From Kitasatospora sp. NBC_01250 (GTDB lineage: Bacteria > Actinomycetota > Actinomycetes > Streptomycetales > Streptomycetaceae): a stretch of 64,000 nucleotides of DNA. Positions 1 through 8,156 of the stretch are shown here, piece by piece. The DNA lies in the NCBI RefSeq assembly GCF_036226465.1, contig NZ_CP108476.1:2232001-2296000 (forward strand), in the 5' to 3' direction. Every line of letters begins with the position of its first letter. Positions within the stretch are counted from its first letter, which is position 1. The notes below the pieces were generated by a model that saw only the letters and a list, made by a program, of their open reading frames with translations, was not told where the DNA came from and did not search any database. Both the position numbers and the translations under genes were made by a program.

Positions 1-306
1 GCAGGCGTCGTCGCGCCCCTGCTGCTCGTGCAGCCGCAGGATCTGCTCGATCCACGACTCCCAGTCCTGCCAGGTGGCCAGCGGCACCGCAGGTGCCTCG
101 GCCTGGGTCAGTCGGGCGAGGTGGCACTGGGCGGCCGCGCGGCGCAGTTCCTCCTTCCCGTCGGGGAAGTAGTGGAACACCTGCCCCTTGCTGGTGCGGG
201 TCAGTCGCATGACCTCGTCGAGGTTGATGTCGTTCGCGGTGATCAGCAGGTCCGCTGCGGCCTCGACGATGCGGGCCTTGGTCGCTTCTCCCTTGGGTGT
301 GGGCAT
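1..306 (-). CDS. TetR/AcrR-family transcriptional regulator (3' end outside window)
   Basis: The first 102 codons of a repressor that runs off the left edge. The N-terminus begins MPTPKGEATKARIVEAAADL and contains a TetR helix-turn-helix ending in the typical K-G-x-x-F-H-Y-F segment (KGQVFHYFP). The ligand-binding half begins but is incomplete. It is divergent from the DUF998-SDR pair. Two near-identical 16-bp palindromes lie in the shared intergenic region, so autoregulation and repression of the neighbours are the likely role. The start is the ATG at 306-304, the only good Met before the HTH. The ligand is unknown. Confidence 0.85.
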   Translation of the reverse strand, partial: MPTPKGEATKARIVEAAADLLITANDINLDEVMRLTRTSKGQVFHYFPDGKEELRRAAAQCHLARLTQAEAPAVPLATWQDWESWIEQILRLHEQQGRDDAC

Positions 307-324
307 GAAGCAAGCCTAGCTTTC

Positions 325-340
325 TGGACTTGATAGTCCA
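325..340. promoter_or_regulatory. Palindromic operator, copy 1 (TetR-type)
   Basis: TGGACTTGATAGTCCA: perfect 6-bp arms around TGAT, 18 bp upstream of the TetR start codon. The same palindrome with two changes recurs 36 bp away at 361-376. Two sites between divergent genes are what a local TetR dimer would bind. Confidence 0.65.
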
Positions 341-359
341 AATTTTGCGTGCCAGCCTC

Positions 360-1085
360 ATGGACGTGAAAGTCCAAAACCTCGTAGCCCGCATACGCGG
401 CGCCGGAGCACTCCTCGTACTCGCCGCCGTGCAGTACGCGGCGCTGGAGTACGTCGCCGCCGCGGCCTGGCACAACCCTTCCTACAACTACGCCGTCGAC
501 TTCATCAGCGACCTGGGCAACCCGGTCCCCGGAGACGTGTTCCAGGGCCGACTGGTCGACTCGCCGCTGCACCTGGTGATGGACACCGCGTTCATCGCCC
601 AGGGAGCACTGTTCATCGCAGCCGGTGTGCTGCTGCTCGCCGCCGTGAACGCGGGACGGTTCAGACGGGCGCTGCTCGGGCTGGCGATCGCCCACGGCGT
701 GGGCGTGATCCTCGTCGGCTTCTGCCACGAATCCTCCGCCGCCCTGCACAACGGCGTGATCGTGGTCCACAGCATCGGCGCGGCCGCCACCATCATCGCC
801 GGCAACGTGCTCCCGATCCTGGTCGGCACAGGCGGCGCAGCCTTGGGCGCCCCCCGGTGGCTGCGCGCGGCCGGCACCGCGCTCGGGGTCCTCGGCCTGG
901 CCGCATTCGTGCTCCTTCAGGCCGACCGGCCGCTCTACGACTCCTACGGAGGAGTGCCCGAACGCATCGCGGTGTACACGATTCTGGCATTCGAGCTGCT
1001 GCTCGGGGGGATCCTGCTGATCCGTCCGCCGCGTCAGCGCACCCTTCCTTCTGTGCCCAACTCCCCTGAAAGGCTCGCATCATGA
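360..1085 (+). CDS. DUF998 family integral membrane protein
   Basis: A 241-aa polytopic membrane protein with about six hydrophobic segments. The signature NPSYNYAVDFISDLGNP after the first helix is typical of DUF998 proteins, whose molecular function is unknown. The start is ATG 360 (GTG 366 is possible); the next in-frame start would delete the first helix. There is no Shine-Dalgarno sequence and an operator lies over the start codon, so a leaderless message is likely. It overlaps the SDR gene by 4 bp (ATGA), so the two are translationally coupled. Repression by the divergent TetR is an inference from the two operators. Confidence 0.8.
   Translation: MDVKVQNLVARIRGAGALLVLAAVQYAALEYVAAAAWHNPSYNYAVDFISDLGNPVPGDVFQGRLVDSPLHLVMDTAFIAQGALFIAAGVLLLAAVNAGRFRRALLGLAIAHGVGVILVGFCHESSAALHNGVIVVHSIGAAATIIAGNVLPILVGTGGAALGAPRWLRAAGTALGVLGLAAFVLLQADRPLYDSYGGVPERIAVYTILAFELLLGGILLIRPPRQRTLPSVPNSPERLAS
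361..376. promoter_or_regulatory. Palindromic operator, copy 2, overlapping the DUF998 start codon
   Basis: TGGACGTGAAAGTCCA, matching copy 1 at 14 of 16 positions (TGGACnTGAnAGTCCA). It begins at the second base of the DUF998 start codon, a position that would block a leaderless promoter. Confidence 0.6.
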
Positions 1086-1858
1086 CGGCTGTTCCGCACT
1101 CCGTGGCGCGTCTGGCCGGCCGTCGCGCCCTGGTCACCGGCTCGACCTCCGGCATCGGCCGGTCGATCGCCACGGCCTTGGCCCGTGAGGGCGCCACCGT
1201 GGTGGTCTGCGGCCGTAACAAGGACGCCGGCGACAAGGTGGTGACCGAGATCCGCTCGGTCGGCGGCGCGGCGCACTTCGTGCGCGCCGACCTGGCCGAC
1301 GGAGCCCGGGCGGCCACGCGTCTGGCCCAGGCCGCGGCCGAGGCGGCGGGCGGACCGATCGACGTGCTGGTCAACAACGCGGCGCTGCTCATCCCCGCGC
1401 AGTCGCTCACCGAGGTCGACGAGCAACTGGCGGACCTGGCCCTGGCGGTGAACATCAAGGCGCCGGCCCTGCTGACCGCGGCCCTGGTCCCGGCCATGAT
1501 CGAGGCCGGCGGCGGTGCGGTCGTCAACGTCGGGTCGATCAACGGCGCGATCGGCATGTCCGTCGCGGCACTGTACGGAGCGACCAAAGCCGCGCTCCAC
1601 TCGCTGACCGCGTCGTGGGCAGCGGAACTGGCCTCCAAGGGCATCCGGGTCAACGCGGTGGCGCCCGGACCGACGATGACCGAGGAGAACGCCGCCTTCC
1701 ACGACGCGCTGCGCGGCTACACGGCCACCACCCCGCACGGCCGCCCGGGCACCTCCGACGAGGTCGCCGACGCGGTCGTGTTCCTGACCAGCAGCCGGGC
1801 CACGCACATCCACGGCGTGACCCTTCCGGTCGACGGGGGATACCTGGCCGCCCGATAG
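1082..1858 (+). CDS. SDR family NAD(P)-dependent oxidoreductase
   Basis: A 258-aa classical short-chain dehydrogenase/reductase of normal length. The cofactor motif TGSTSGIG is at residues 19-26, the structural NNA at 98-100, and the catalytic Ser152, Tyr165 and Lys169 (YGATK) are present. A C-terminal PVDGGYLA closes the fold. It is cytoplasmic; the substrate cannot be read from sequence. ATG 1082 overlaps the DUF998 stop, giving a two-gene operon controlled by the divergent TetR. FabG-like fatty acid reduction is possible, but the setting next to a TetR fits a dedicated alcohol or ketone substrate better. Confidence 0.88.
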   Translation: MTAVPHSVARLAGRRALVTGSTSGIGRSIATALAREGATVVVCGRNKDAGDKVVTEIRSVGGAAHFVRADLADGARAATRLAQAAAEAAGGPIDVLVNNAALLIPAQSLTEVDEQLADLALAVNIKAPALLTAALVPAMIEAGGGAVVNVGSINGAIGMSVAALYGATKAALHSLTASWAAELASKGIRVNAVAPGPTMTEENAAFHDALRGYTATTPHGRPGTSDEVADAVVFLTSSRATHIHGVTLPVDGGYLAAR

Positions 1859-2044
1859 GGCCACGGACGGGCCGGTCGGCGCGCCCTGCGCATGGCCGAT
1901 CGAGCCGTCGATCCCCCGGAGCGAGCCGGTGCCGTGGTGCATTCCGAGCCTCTGAGCAGGCTTCGACGATCCATGGCGCGGCGCCTGCGGTCGACGGCGG
2001 GCCTCCGCGGCCCGCGGGGGCGAGGAATGTCCGAAAACACAGCG

Positions 2045-2073
2045 CGGTGCCGCGAGTTCGACTCGCGGCACCG
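2045..2073. terminator. Perfect hairpin, probable terminator of the SDR operon
   Basis: A 13-bp perfect stem (CGGTGCCGCGAGT with its complement) and a TCG loop, between the SDR stop and the hydrolase start. No T-run follows, which is usual in high-GC actinobacteria. An operator role cannot be excluded. Confidence 0.5.
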
Positions 2074-2148
2074 TGGGCGCCGGCCCCGGACGGAGCCGAC
2101 GTCGCAATCGCACGACCCAACCCCCACCGAAGCGGGAGAGAAACTGCG

Positions 2149-3036
2149 ATGAAACGCAACGCACGGATCGCCGGCCTGGTCGCGGCGGCACTCGCGGCCT
2201 CCGGGCTGTCGACGGTCGCGCTCACCTCCAACGCCCAGGCCAGGGCGTCCCAGGCCAACGCGGTACAGGCCCAGGCCCTCTCGGCCCAGACCCGGGCCCT
2301 CGCGGACTGGCACGGCGCCAAGCCCACCATCGTGCTGGTGCACGGCGCGTGGGCGGACGCCGCCGGCTGGACCCCGGTCGTCGAACGGCTGGAGGCGGCC
2401 GGTTTCCCCGTCAAGGCGCCGCCGAACCCGCTGCGCGGCCTGGACTCCGACGCGCAGTACATCCACAGCGTCCTGGAACAGATCCAGGGCCCGGTCATCC
2501 TGGTGGGCCACTCCTACGGCGGCGCCGTGATCACCAACGCCGTCCAGGGCGACCCCGAGGTCAAGGCACTGGTCTACATCGCCGCCTTCGCACCGGCCCA
2601 GGGCGACTCGCTGGCCGGCCTCAACGGCTCGCAGCTGGGCAGGACCATCCCCGCGCTCCCCGTCATCGCGACGAGCTACCCGGGTCCCGGCGGCACCACC
2701 GGGACGGAGCTGACCATCGACCCGACCCGGTACCCCGGCGTCTTCCTGGACAACGAGCTCCCGCTCGACCAGGAGGAGGCGCTGGCCGCCGAGCAGCGGC
2801 CGCTGAGCCTCGCCGCGGTGACCGAGACCTCCGGCACACCGGCGTGGCAGACGATCCCGTCGTGGTACATGGTGGCCGAAGGCGACCACGCCATCGCCCC
2901 GGCCCTCGAAGAGTTCATGGCCACCCGGGCCCACGCGCACACCGTCGAGGCCAACGGCCCCCACCTGATCATGCTCACCAAGCCCGGCGCAGTCACCGAC
3001 CTGATCGAACAGGCTGCCCGGGCCACCGCCCGCTGA
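2149..3036 (+). CDS. Secreted alpha/beta-fold hydrolase
   Basis: A 295-aa protein with a basic N-terminus and a hydrophobic core (MKRNARIAGLVAAALAASGL) ending near AQARA, so export by Sec is expected. The mature part starts with the beta-strand and oxyanion segment TIVLVHGAWAD. The nucleophile elbow is GHSYGG with Ser122. A late NGPHLI supplies the catalytic His272, so the enzyme should be an active esterase or lipase-like hydrolase. An in-frame extension upstream is open but lacks a ribosome site; ATG 2149 follows GGGAG and precedes the signal peptide. The substrate is unknown. It is isolated between two hairpins, so probably monocistronic. Confidence 0.85.
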   Translation: MKRNARIAGLVAAALAASGLSTVALTSNAQARASQANAVQAQALSAQTRALADWHGAKPTIVLVHGAWADAAGWTPVVERLEAAGFPVKAPPNPLRGLDSDAQYIHSVLEQIQGPVILVGHSYGGAVITNAVQGDPEVKALVYIAAFAPAQGDSLAGLNGSQLGRTIPALPVIATSYPGPGGTTGTELTIDPTRYPGVFLDNELPLDQEEALAAEQRPLSLAAVTETSGTPAWQTIPSWYMVAEGDHAIAPALEEFMATRAHAHTVEANGPHLIMLTKPGAVTDLIEQAARATAR

Positions 3037-3050
3037 CAGAAGACCGATGC

Positions 3051-3081
3051 GTTCCCGGCAGGCGGCAAGCCTGCCGGGAAC
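3051..3081. terminator. Terminator of the secreted hydrolase gene
   Basis: A perfect 13-bp stem (GTTCCCGGCAGGC) with loop GGCAA, 14 bp after the stop codon. No open frame with coding character lies between here and 3228. Confidence 0.75.
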
Positions 3082-3228
3082 CCTCCGGCGCCGGCGCCAC
3101 ACGTTCGACGGAGTACGGGTCGGTTCCGGGTCCTCGACCCGGTGCGAGGCGCGCAGCGTCAGCATGCCGCAGCCGGTGAACTCGCGGGGCCGCCGCCTTC
3201 CAGGTACCGGCGAGTCGTGGCGTACTGC

Positions 3229-3966
3229 TCACGGGCGCCGAAGGCGCGGGGTGGGGCAGTAGCGCTCGCCCCCCTCTACGGCGACAGTCGGCCCGGGGGC
3301 GATCTCGGTGAAGCCGGCGTCGTGGACCACCGGCAGGTCGCCGGAGGTCAGTTCCGCCCAGCGGGCCGGGTCGGCGGTGCGCACGGCGAGCGCGAAGCCG
3401 TTCTCGGCCCACTCCTTGCGCTGCGTCCCGTCCAGCCGCCACCAGGCGAGCTGGGCGGCGTGGCCGGTCTGCGCCATCGTCTTCCCGGCGCTCATCTTCA
3501 GCTCGGGGTTGAGCCAGAGCACCGGCAGCTCCGGATCGGGGGCGGGCGGCTGCCAGTCCTCGGGGTCGCTCAGCTCGGTGCCGGAGACCTGGAGCTTGGC
3601 CAGCTCCTTGGGCCAGCCGTCCAGCGGGATCGGCGGGAAGACCCGCACCTCGGCGCTGCCACCGGTGACGGTGATGCCGGGCAGCTCGCCGGCCTTGCGC
3701 CACTCGCCGCCGCGGGCCCGCCGCACCACCTTGCGGATCCGGGCGTCCTCCCAGGCCGCCACCGCCTCGGCCCACTCGCCCTCGCCGCTCACCCGCTCGT
3801 CGGCGAGGAAGGTGAGCACCGCGCGGGCCGAGGTCTCCAGGGCGTCGGTGCGGGCGGGCGGCTCGCTCTTCTCCAGCCGGACGACCAGCGGCAGCACGTA
3901 CTGCGGCCGGGCGTCGCGGTCCACGGGGTCGGCGGCGGGGCTCGGGGCGTCGAACGGTGAGGTCAC
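3229..3966 (-). CDS. Aminoacyl-tRNA hydrolase (PTH2-type domain) protein
   Basis: A 245-aa protein with two parts. The N-terminal 130 residues are a charged domain I do not recognise. The C-terminal part carries the PTH2 signature LWLNPELKMSAGKTMAQTGH with its conserved Lys, followed by an AQLAWW helix. PTH2 enzymes release peptides from peptidyl-tRNA; in actinobacteria this long form exists beside the essential PTH1, so it is probably accessory. It is cytoplasmic. It lies 9 bp downstream of the next gene on the same strand and is likely co-transcribed. The function of the N-terminal extension is unknown. Confidence 0.8.
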   Translation of the reverse strand: MTSPFDAPSPAADPVDRDARPQYVLPLVVRLEKSEPPARTDALETSARAVLTFLADERVSGEGEWAEAVAAWEDARIRKVVRRARGGEWRKAGELPGITVTGGSAEVRVFPPIPLDGWPKELAKLQVSGTELSDPEDWQPPAPDPELPVLWLNPELKMSAGKTMAQTGHAAQLAWWRLDGTQRKEWAENGFALAVRTADPARWAELTSGDLPVVHDAGFTEIAPGPTVAVEGGERYCPTPRLRRP

Positions 3967-3975
3967 CTGGACAGG

Positions 3976-4896
3976 CTACCGGCGGTAGCCGCGACCGGGC
4001 TCCCGCTCCTCGGCCTCCTCGTACGGCAGGAACCAGCCCTCGGGGTGGGTGGCGGACAGCAGCGCCTCCAGCCGGGCCCCGCTGTCCTCCTCCGCCTCCT
4101 GGCCGGCCATGTCGTAGACGCCGAGCAGCTCGTCGGCGCAGCCGTCCCAGTCGTAGTCGTACAGGTCGGCGGGCAGGTCGCCCATCAGGTCGGCCACCGC
4201 CTGGGGCTGGGCGCCCAGCAGCGAGCGGGCGTCGGACAGCGCCAGGCGCAGCGCCAGCTCCTCGCCCGGGCAGCGCGGCAGCGGCCACTCGCCCAGGCCG
4301 AGGTCCTCGGCGAGGTCGTCGAAGGCCCGGGCCATGGCCCGCCGCCAGGACCGGTGCATCCGCCAACTGCGCTGCGGCAGGCGGGCGAAGACGGCCCAGT
4401 CCTGGTCGTCCTCGTCGTTCACCGGCTCGTCGGCGTGCTCGTCCAGGTCGTCGTAGGCGGCGTCGGCCAGGGCGAGCAGCTGGGTGTGCAGCAGGCAGGC
4501 GGTGCGCGGGGTGAGGGTCCAGTCGCCCGCCTCGCCGTCCTCGCCGTCCAGCGGGAAGAGCTCGGCGAAGTCCGGCGCGAAGTCCTCGGTGGCGCTGATC
4601 TCCAGCGTGCCGCCGAGCGCCTCGATGCCGGGCAGCGAGCCGATCAGCCGGTCCGGGTGGAGCAGGGCGCCGAGGGCGGCGTGCGGGTCCTCGGACACCT
4701 CGCGCAGCAGCTCCAGGCGCTGGGCCGCCGGATCGATCCCGGAGAAGTCGAGCTCCTCCACGGCCGCCATCGCGGCAGCGCGCAGCGCCGGCCAGTCGGT
4801 CACCCGGATTCCGAGCACCACGGTGGCCTCGACCTCCAGCGCTCCCGGATTGTCCGTTGCGCCCGGCCCCTGCGGATGATCACGTCGCTCGCCCAT
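3976..4896 (-). CDS. Conserved hypothetical acidic protein
   Basis: A 306-aa soluble protein, strongly acidic, without a signal peptide or membrane segment. I do not recognise a named domain. Visible features are a central Asp/Glu-rich stretch (DDLDEHADEPVNDEDDQDW), conserved-looking Trp/Arg pairs (RSWRMHRSWRRAM) and a basic C-terminus. It is probably the first gene of a two-gene unit with the PTH2 protein. ATG 4896 is the first Met. A role near translation is only a guess from that neighbour. Confidence 0.65.
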   Translation of the reverse strand: MGERRDHPQGPGATDNPGALEVEATVVLGIRVTDWPALRAAAMAAVEELDFSGIDPAAQRLELLREVSEDPHAALGALLHPDRLIGSLPGIEALGGTLEISATEDFAPDFAELFPLDGEDGEAGDWTLTPRTACLLHTQLLALADAAYDDLDEHADEPVNDEDDQDWAVFARLPQRSWRMHRSWRRAMARAFDDLAEDLGLGEWPLPRCPGEELALRLALSDARSLLGAQPQAVADLMGDLPADLYDYDWDGCADELLGVYDMAGQEAEEDSGARLEALLSATHPEGWFLPYEEAEEREPGRGYRR

Positions 4897-4998
4897 GCGC
4901 CTACGGTACGGCTTTTCGCGGCGCCGCTCACCGGTGCGGCCCCAGGTTTTCGGGCGCGGCTACCGGACACGGCCCAACCCACCGTGCAGTATGACGAG

Positions 4999-5370
4999 AT
5001 GAGCAACCTTGACGAATATGGCGGCGGTCCGACGGCGAACGCGGATGTGCTGGTGGTGACGACCAATGACGTGCCCGGCCACCGGGTCGAGCGGGTGATC
5101 GGGGAGGTGTTCGGGCTCACGGTGCGCAGCCGGCACCTGGGAACCCAGATCGGGGCCTCGTTCAAGTCGATGCTCGGCGGCGAGCTGAAGGGCCTGACCA
5201 AGACCCTGGTGGAGAGCCGCAACCAGGCGATGGAGCGGCTGGTCGAGCAGGTCAGGGCGCGCGGCGGGAACGCGGTGCTGGCGATGCGGTTCGACGTCAC
5301 GGAGGCAGCTGATCTGGGGACCGAGATCTGCGCCTACGGCACCGCCGTGGTGATCGGTCCGGCCGCCTGA
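4999..5370 (+). CDS. YbjQ/UPF0145 family heavy-metal-binding-domain protein
   Basis: A 123-aa protein of the YbjQ family. Family features are the TTNDVPGHRVERVIGEVFGLTVRS opening region (residues 20-43), the RNQAMERLVEQVRARGGNAVLAMRFD core and the closing GTEICAYGTAVVI. The family forms small oligomeric rings; its cellular function is not established despite the metal-binding label. The start chosen is ATG 4999, directly before the conserved domain. The upstream open frame to 4045 is antisense to the acidic protein gene. It is convergent with paaE across a long hairpin. Confidence 0.85.
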   Translation: MSNLDEYGGGPTANADVLVVTTNDVPGHRVERVIGEVFGLTVRSRHLGTQIGASFKSMLGGELKGLTKTLVESRNQAMERLVEQVRARGGNAVLAMRFDVTEAADLGTEICAYGTAVVIGPAA

Positions 5371-5379
5371 CGCAGCACG

Positions 5380-5424
5380 ACGAACGGTCCCGCCCGTGCC
5401 GGTGCACGGGGCGGGACCGTTCGT
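5380..5424. terminator. Bidirectional terminator between ybjQ and paaE
   Basis: A long inverted repeat: the arm ACGAACGGTCCCGCCC is matched on the other side with one bulged base near the loop. It sits exactly between convergent stops. Confidence 0.8.
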
Positions 5425-5426
5425 GC

Positions 5427-6494
5427 TCAGGCGTCGTAGTCCACCGTCACCTTGTCGGTGACCGGGCGGGCCTGGCAGGTGAGCACGTAGCCGGCCGCCA
5501 GCTCCTTCTCCTCCAGCGCGAAGTTGCGGCGCATCTCGACCTCGCCCTCGGTGACCTGGGCGCGGCAGGTGCCGCAGACCCCGCCCTTGCAGGCGAACGG
5601 CAGGTCGGGGCGGGAGCGCTGGGCGCCGTCCAGCACGCTGCGGTCGCGCGGCAGCCGCAGCGTGCTGCGCCGCCCGTCCAGCACCACGGTCACCTCACTG
5701 GTCCCCTCGGCACCGGGCTCCTCCTCCGCGCGCTCGGAGACCGGCTCGTCCTCGGCGTGGAACAGCTCCTGGTGCACCGCCTGGGGCGCGACCCCGAGCC
5801 CGGCGAGCAGCGCGCGGGCCTCGGCCACCATCTGGAACGGGCCGCAGAGCCACCAGTGGCCGACCGCCGGCACGTCCACCAGCGCGGTCAGCAGCGCCCG
5901 CACCCGCTCGGCGTCCAGCCGTCCGCTCAGCAGCTCGGCGTCCCGGGCCTCCCGGGAGAGCACGTGGACCAGCTCGAAGCGCTCCAGGTAGCGGTCCTTC
6001 AGGTCGGCCAGCTCGTCGGCGAACATCACGGTGTCGCTGCGGCGGTTGCCGTAGAGCAGGGTGACCGTGGACTCGGGGTGGGCGGCCAGCACGGTGCCCG
6101 CGATCGAGACCATCGGGGTGATCCCGGACCCGGCGGCCAGCAGCACGTGCCGGGCCGGGCGGGAGAGGTCGGCGGTGAAGGCGCCCGCGGGCGGCAGCAC
6201 CTCCACGGTGTCGCCGGGTGCGGCCCGCCGCACCAGCTGCTCGGAGAAGAGCCCGCCGGGCACCTCGCGCACCGCGATCCGCAGCGGCCCGCCGACCGGG
6301 GAGCAGATCGAGTACGAGCGCCGCTCGTCGCCGGCCTCGGTCAGCTGCCGCAGGGTCAGGGTCTGTCCGGCCTGGAACACGTACTCCTCGCCGAGTCCGG
6401 CCGGGACCTCGAAGGTGACGGCCACCGCGTCGTCGCACAGCCGCTCCAGGGCGGCGATCCGCAGGGGGTGGAACTGCGCACGGCGGGGCGCCAT
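5427..6494 (-). CDS. paaE: Phenylacetyl-CoA 1,2-epoxidase reductase subunit PaaE
   Basis: A 355-aa iron-sulfur flavoprotein reductase. It passes electrons from NADPH through FAD and a 2Fe-2S cluster to the diiron PaaA subunit. The N-terminal part is a ferredoxin-reductase-like FAD domain (RRSYSICSP) and NAD-binding domain (LLAAGSGITPMVSI, WWLCGPFQM). The C-terminal plant-type ferredoxin domain has CKGGVCGTC plus a downstream Cys (YVLTCQA) as cluster ligands. The start is ATG 6494, overlapping the paaD stop by 1 bp. It is the last gene of paaABCDE and ends at a shared terminator. Confidence 0.95.
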   Translation of the reverse strand: MAPRRAQFHPLRIAALERLCDDAVAVTFEVPAGLGEEYVFQAGQTLTLRQLTEAGDERRSYSICSPVGGPLRIAVREVPGGLFSEQLVRRAAPGDTVEVLPPAGAFTADLSRPARHVLLAAGSGITPMVSIAGTVLAAHPESTVTLLYGNRRSDTVMFADELADLKDRYLERFELVHVLSREARDAELLSGRLDAERVRALLTALVDVPAVGHWWLCGPFQMVAEARALLAGLGVAPQAVHQELFHAEDEPVSERAEEEPGAEGTSEVTVVLDGRRSTLRLPRDRSVLDGAQRSRPDLPFACKGGVCGTCRAQVTEGEVEMRRNFALEEKELAAGYVLTCQARPVTDKVTVDYDA

Positions 6495-6988
6495 CAGATC
6501 TCCTTCATGCGTTCGAACGGCTCGCGGCAGGCTCGGCAGCGCCAGAGCGCCTTGCAGGCGGTGGAGCCGAACCGGGACAGCTCCTCGGTGTCGGCCGATC
6601 CGCACTGCGGGCAGTCCACCACCAGCCGGGTGGGGCCCAGCTGCAGCAGGCCCGGGGCCGCCGGGGACGGCGGCGCGATCCCGGCGGCGGCGAGCTTGGC
6701 CCGGCCGGACTCGGTGATCAGGTCGGTGCTCCACGGCGGGTCCAGCCGCAGCCGCACCCGCACCTCGGCGAAGCCGGCCGCGCGCAGCCGCAGGTCGACG
6801 TCGGCGGCCATCTCGGCGACGGCCGGGCAGCCGGAGTAGGTCGGGGTGAGCCAGACCGTCACGGCGTCGCCGTCCCGCTCGACGCCCGCCAGCACGCCCA
6901 GCTCGGCCAGGGTGATCATGGGCAGCTCGGGGTCGGGGACGGCGCCCGCGATCCGGGCGGCGTCCGGCGCGGCCAGGGTGCTCACCAT
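6494..6988 (-). CDS. paaD: Phenylacetyl-CoA epoxidase maturation protein PaaD
   Basis: A 164-aa protein. The N-terminal domain is MIP18/DUF59-like (VPDPELPMITLAELGVL and TPTYSGCPAV, with the conserved Cys). The C-terminal zinc ribbon has CPQCGS and CRAC pairs. PaaD is needed for iron-centre assembly in the epoxidase and is not itself catalytic. The start is ATG 6988 (GTG 6985 is possible); both overlap the end of paaC, so translation is coupled. Confidence 0.93.
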   Translation of the reverse strand: MVSTLAAPDAARIAGAVPDPELPMITLAELGVLAGVERDGDAVTVWLTPTYSGCPAVAEMAADVDLRLRAAGFAEVRVRLRLDPPWSTDLITESGRAKLAAAGIAPPSPAAPGLLQLGPTRLVVDCPQCGSADTEELSRFGSTACKALWRCRACREPFERMKEI

Positions 6989-7857
6989 GTCGCCCCCGGG
7001 TGCTCGCGGGCCACGCACTGCAGCTCGGCCAGCAGCGGGCCCAGCGCCTCGGTGTGCACGCCGTCCCGGCCGGCCCGCCCGCCGATCCGGGCCAGCGGGC
7101 CCGCGCTCGGCACGGTCAGCCGGGCCTCGGCGATCAAGGCGGCGAGCTCGGCGAGCACCGGCTCGCGCAGCCCGGCCGGGTCCAGCCCGAGCCGCAGCTC
7201 GACCTCGTGGGCGGTGAACAGCTCCTCCAGCAGCGGCCAGACCGCGTCCAGGCCGGCCTGCATCCGGGCCGCGGAGTGGGCGGTGCCGTCGCCCAGGCGC
7301 ACCGTCCAGGCGGCGGCGTACTCCTGGTGGTAGGCCAGCTCCTTGACGCCGCGGGCGGCCACCGCAGCGAGCACCGGGTCGGGCCCGGCGGCCAGCCGCT
7401 CGTAGAGGGCGCGCCGGGCGGTGGCGAAGAGCAGCAGGCGGGCGATCGAGAAGCCGAAGTCACCGTTGGCCAGCTCCACCAGGCGCACGTTGCGGAACTC
7501 GTGCTCGGCGCGCCAGTAGGCGAAGTCGTCCTCGGTGCGCCCGGTGCCGTCCGCCTGCCCGGCCCGGGTGAGCAGCAGGCGGGCCTGGCCGAGCAGGTCG
7601 AGGCCGAGGTTGGCCAGCGCCACCTCCTCCTCCAGCTCGGGCGCCCGGGTGCACCACTCGATCAGCCGCTGCGCCAGGATCAGCGCGTCGTCCCCGAGCA
7701 GCTGGCAGTAGAGCGAGAGGTCGGCTCCGTCGACCTCCGGCGGCACGGAGGTGTCGACGCCGAGCAGCGGGTCGGCGAAGCCGGTGCCGTAGGCCCAGCG
7801 GGCCTCGGCCTCGTGATCGCCTTCGGCGAGCGTCAGGTAGACGTGATCGTCCGTCAT
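6982..7857 (-). CDS. paaC: Phenylacetyl-CoA epoxidase structural subunit PaaC
   Basis: A 291-aa ferritin-like, catalytically inactive partner of PaaA in the multicomponent epoxidase that opens aerobic phenylacetate degradation. Helical signature segments are LGDDALILAQRLIEWC, ANLGLDLLGQAR and VKELAYHQEYAAAW. The diiron ligands are partly lost compared with PaaA, as known for the family. Start ATG 7857 lies 11 bp after paaB. It overlaps paaD by 7 bp. Confidence 0.94.
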   Translation of the reverse strand: MTDDHVYLTLAEGDHEAEARWAYGTGFADPLLGVDTSVPPEVDGADLSLYCQLLGDDALILAQRLIEWCTRAPELEEEVALANLGLDLLGQARLLLTRAGQADGTGRTEDDFAYWRAEHEFRNVRLVELANGDFGFSIARLLLFATARRALYERLAAGPDPVLAAVAARGVKELAYHQEYAAAWTVRLGDGTAHSAARMQAGLDAVWPLLEELFTAHEVELRLGLDPAGLREPVLAELAALIAEARLTVPSAGPLARIGGRAGRDGVHTEALGPLLAELQCVAREHPGATW

Positions 7858-7868
7858 GGGGGCCCCCG

Positions 7869-8156
7869 TCAGATGTGCGGGACATCCTCGGGGATGTCGT
7901 AGAAGGTGGGGTGGCGGTAGACCTTGTCCCCGCTGGGCTCGAAGAACGGGTCGCGCTCGTCGGGCGTGGAGGCGGTGATCGCCTGCGAGCGGACCACCCA
8001 CAGGCTCACCCCCTCGTTGCGGCGGGTGTACAGGTCGCGGGCCGCGAGCAGCGCCATCCGGTCGTCGGCGGCGTGCAGCGAGCCGACGTGGACGTGGTTG
8101 AGGCCGCGCCGCGGGCGCACGAAGACCTCGTAGAGCGGCCAGGACTGGTCAGACAT
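7869..8156 (-). CDS. paaB: Phenylacetyl-CoA epoxidase small subunit PaaB
   Basis: A 95-aa small subunit of the epoxidase complex. Diagnostic segments are [20 protein letters not shown] and the late [19 protein letters not shown]. It bridges PaaAC heterodimers and has no catalytic residues of its own. ATG 8156 overlaps the paaA stop by 8 bp. Length and motifs match the family exactly. Confidence 0.95.
   Translation of the reverse strand: MSDQSWPLYEVFVRPRRGLNHVHVGSLHAADDRMALLAARDLYTRRNEGVSLWVVRSQAITASTPDERDPFFEPSGDKVYRHPTFYDIPEDVPHI

Noticed and set aside
2045..2073. tRNA T-arm or attachment site (GAGTTCGACTC)
   Set aside because: It resembles a T-loop, but there is no acceptor, D or anticodon arm, and the T-stem pairing fails when placed in tRNA register. 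The simple perfect hairpin explains it.
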